Assembly (NCBI GenBank): GCA_946615875.1 | Contig: CAMOIK010000110.1 | Span: 1 to 6,602 of the forward strand | Length of the DNA stretch: 6,602 nt | Direction: 5' to 3' | Origin: an uncultured Verrucomicrobiota bacterium | Lineage (GTDB): Bacteria > Verrucomicrobiota > Kiritimatiellia > RFP12 > UBA1067 | Shown here: positions 5,119 to 6,602 of the stretch, piece by piece | Layout of the letters: every line of letters begins with the position of its first letter | Numbering within the stretch: position 1 is the first letter of the stretch | Notes under the pieces: generated by a model | Databases searched by the model: none | The model's input: the letters and a program-made list of their open reading frames with translations, nothing else | What the model was told of the DNA's origin: nothing | Translations under genes and position numbers: made by a program

Positions 5119-6602
5119 CTAGAATTCCAGAGCCTCGTACATCATCGCGAGGAACTCCGCGTAAGTCATGCGTTTCTGCGCCATCGAGTCGCGTTCGCGC
5201 ACGGTGAAGGTGCCGTCTTCGACCGTCTGCGCGTCCACGGTGATGCACCACGGCGTCCCGGCTTCGTCCTGGCGGCGGTAGCGGCGGCCGATCGCGCCGG
5301 ACACGTCCCACACCACGTTGACCTTCTTCTGGAGCTTCGCGAAGATCTCGCGTGCGATGCGGTCCTGCGCCTCGTCCTTCTTTATGAGAGGGAATATGGC
5401 GACCTTGACGGGCGCGACCTTCGGGGAGAAGTGCAGCACTGTGCGCACGTCCTCCTTGCCTTTCTCGTCGGTCAGCTTCTGCTCCTCGTAGGCTTCGCAT
5501 AGGAGCGCGAGCATCAGGCGATCGACGCCCGCCGAAGGCTCTATCACATGCGGGACGTACTTTCCGTCAAAGAGGCTGGCGCAGAACTTCTCGGCCGCCG
5601 CGGCGTCCTTGCCTCGCGCGGTCCAGTCTGCCTTCACCTTCTCGACGAACGCCTTACGAGCGGACTCGTCCATCTTCTTCGCGGCCTGCTTGAGAGGGTC
5701 GTCGAAGACCATCTGCGACTCTCCCGACCACGTCTGGTGCTGGGTTAGGTCGAAGTCGCTGCGTGCCGCGATGCCCTCCAGCTCTTGGCGCCCGAACGGG
5801 AAGTCGTACTCAATATCGACGCAGGCGCGCGCGTAGTGGGCGAGCTCGTCGGGCTTCTGCCAGTATTCGACGAAGCGTTCGGTCGGGAGGCCCACGGCGT
5901 TGAGGAACTTCTTGCGCTGCTCCACCCAGTACTTGTGCCACACCTCCCAGCCCCAGTCGTCCTGCACCGGGCCGTCGAGATCCGGGTTGTCGGCGAGCGT
6001 GACCACGTGGCCGTGGAGGATTTCGACCGCCTCGTCGGGGCGGATGAAGAATTCCAGCTCCATCTGCTCAAACTCGCGGCTGCGGAACGTGTAGTTGCGC
6101 GGCGTGACCTCGTTGCGGAAGCTCTTGCCCATCTGCGCGATGCCGTAGGGGACGCTCATGCGCGATGTCGCCGTGACGTTCTGGAACTGGGCGAAGATAG
6201 CCTGCGCCGTCTCCGGGCGCAGATACGCCACGTTGGCAGGATCGTCGATCGGTCCCACCACCGTCTTGAACATCAGGTTGAAAGGCTTCGGCTCGGTCAT
6301 CTCGCCGCCGCAGTGCGGGCACGAGAGGGCGTAGGCCGGATTGACTGGCGCGGCCTTCTTGCCGAGCTCGGCGCGGATGTCGGCGAGCTGGTCGGCGCGC
6401 ATCAGCTTCTTGCACTGCTTGCACATCGTCATCGGGTCTGCGAACGTGTCGAGGTGGCCGCTCGCCTTCCAGATCTTCGGGTGCATGATGATAGTGGCGT
6501 CCAGCCCGACCACGTCCTCGCGACCGCGCACGGTGAACTGCCACCATGCCTGCTTCACGTTCTGCTTCAGCTCGCAGCCCAGCGGCCCGTAGTCCCAGAA
6601 GC
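5119..6602 (-). CDS. glyS: Glycyl-tRNA synthetase, single-chain class II type (5' end outside window)
   Basis: The enzyme attaches glycine to tRNA-Gly in the cytoplasm. The frame is open from the right edge to a TAG at 5119-5121, giving 493 visible residues. They start with FWDYGPLGCELKQN, a signature that normally lies about 30-40 residues into the protein, so only a short N-terminus is missing. The GTG at 6558 is internal Val, not a start. Further motifs are GLDATIIMHPKIWKASGH (32-49), two Cys pairs (Cys60/Cys63 and Cys94/Cys97) forming a probable zinc knuckle, RPETAQ (128-133), motif 2 FRNE (161-164) and motif 3 EPSAGVDR (354-361). A C-terminal anticodon-binding domain begins near VKVAIFPL. 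This is the homodimeric GRS1/glyQS type, not the alpha2beta2 glyQ/glyS pair. The residue after RPETAQ is Ala where Gly is usual, probably neutral. It is the first visible gene of the leftward run. Confidence 0.96.
   Translation of the reverse strand, partial: FWDYGPLGCELKQNVKQAWWQFTVRGREDVVGLDATIIMHPKIWKASGHLDTFADPMTMCKQCKKLMRADQLADIRAELGKKAAPVNPAYALSCPHCGGEMTEPKPFNLMFKTVVGPIDDPANVAYLRPETAQAIFAQFQNVTATSRMSVPYGIAQMGKSFRNEVTPRNYTFRSREFEQMELEFFIRPDEAVEILHGHVVTLADNPDLDGPVQDDWGWEVWHKYWVEQRKKFLNAVGLPTERFVEYWQKPDELAHYARACVDIEYDFPFGRQELEGIAARSDFDLTQHQTWSGESQMVFDDPLKQAAKKMDESARKAFVEKVKADWTARGKDAAAAEKFCASLFDGKYVPHVIEPSAGVDRLMLALLCEAYEEQKLTDEKGKEDVRTVLHFSPKVAPVKVAIFPLIKKDEAQDRIAREIFAKLQKKVNVVWDVSGAIGRRYRRQDEAGTPWCITVDAQTVEDGTFTVRERDSMAQKRMTYAEFLAMMYEALEF

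Noticed and set aside
3745..5502. A 585-codon open frame on the plus strand, opposite accD, the regulator and glyS.
   Set aside because: It spans three well-supported minus-strand genes, is rich in Arg, His, Leu and Gly, shows no domain motif, and is the kind of antisense opening high-GC coding DNA produces.

Overview
The window is a GC-rich bacterial stretch in which almost every base is accounted for by genes. On the right and centre, six genes read leftward (minus strand) in one close-packed run, in transcription order: glycyl-tRNA synthetase (5' end outside the window), a helix-turn-helix/cupin regulator, accD, accA, pyrF and miaA. On the left, one plus-strand gene enters from outside the window and ends at 1200. 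It encodes the C-terminal end of a probable large surface or secreted protein, beginning with an InlB-type (Listeria-Bacteroides) repeat. The two transcription units converge on an 87-base gap that holds a strong hairpin with a short T run.

Organism: separate accA and accD, a single-chain glycyl-tRNA synthetase, AAGGAG-type ribosome binding sites and an InlB-repeat protein with an Ala/Gly/Lys-rich beta-type tail fit a Gram-negative anaerobe of the Verrucomicrobiota-Kiritimatiellota-Lentisphaerota group, probably gut-associated. This is inference from gene content and recalled protein style, not a measured placement.

The minus-strand run serves basic growth. GlyRS charges tRNA-Gly; AccD and AccA form the carboxyltransferase that makes malonyl-CoA for fatty acid synthesis; PyrF makes UMP; MiaA prenylates A37 of tRNAs reading UNN codons. 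The cupin regulator between glyS and accD may control the lipid genes or the whole run. The gaps between the last five genes are 46-55 bases, and the leaders of accD and accA share short identical blocks. glyS and the regulator are only 12 bases apart.

I see no tRNA, rRNA, CRISPR array, insertion sequence or phage gene, and nothing that clearly amounts to a new system. The most unusual item is MiaA, which is about 80-90 residues shorter than usual, yet keeps its catalytic core motifs. Next are the shared acc leaders, the regulator's position, and the undescribed C-terminal module of the plus-strand protein.
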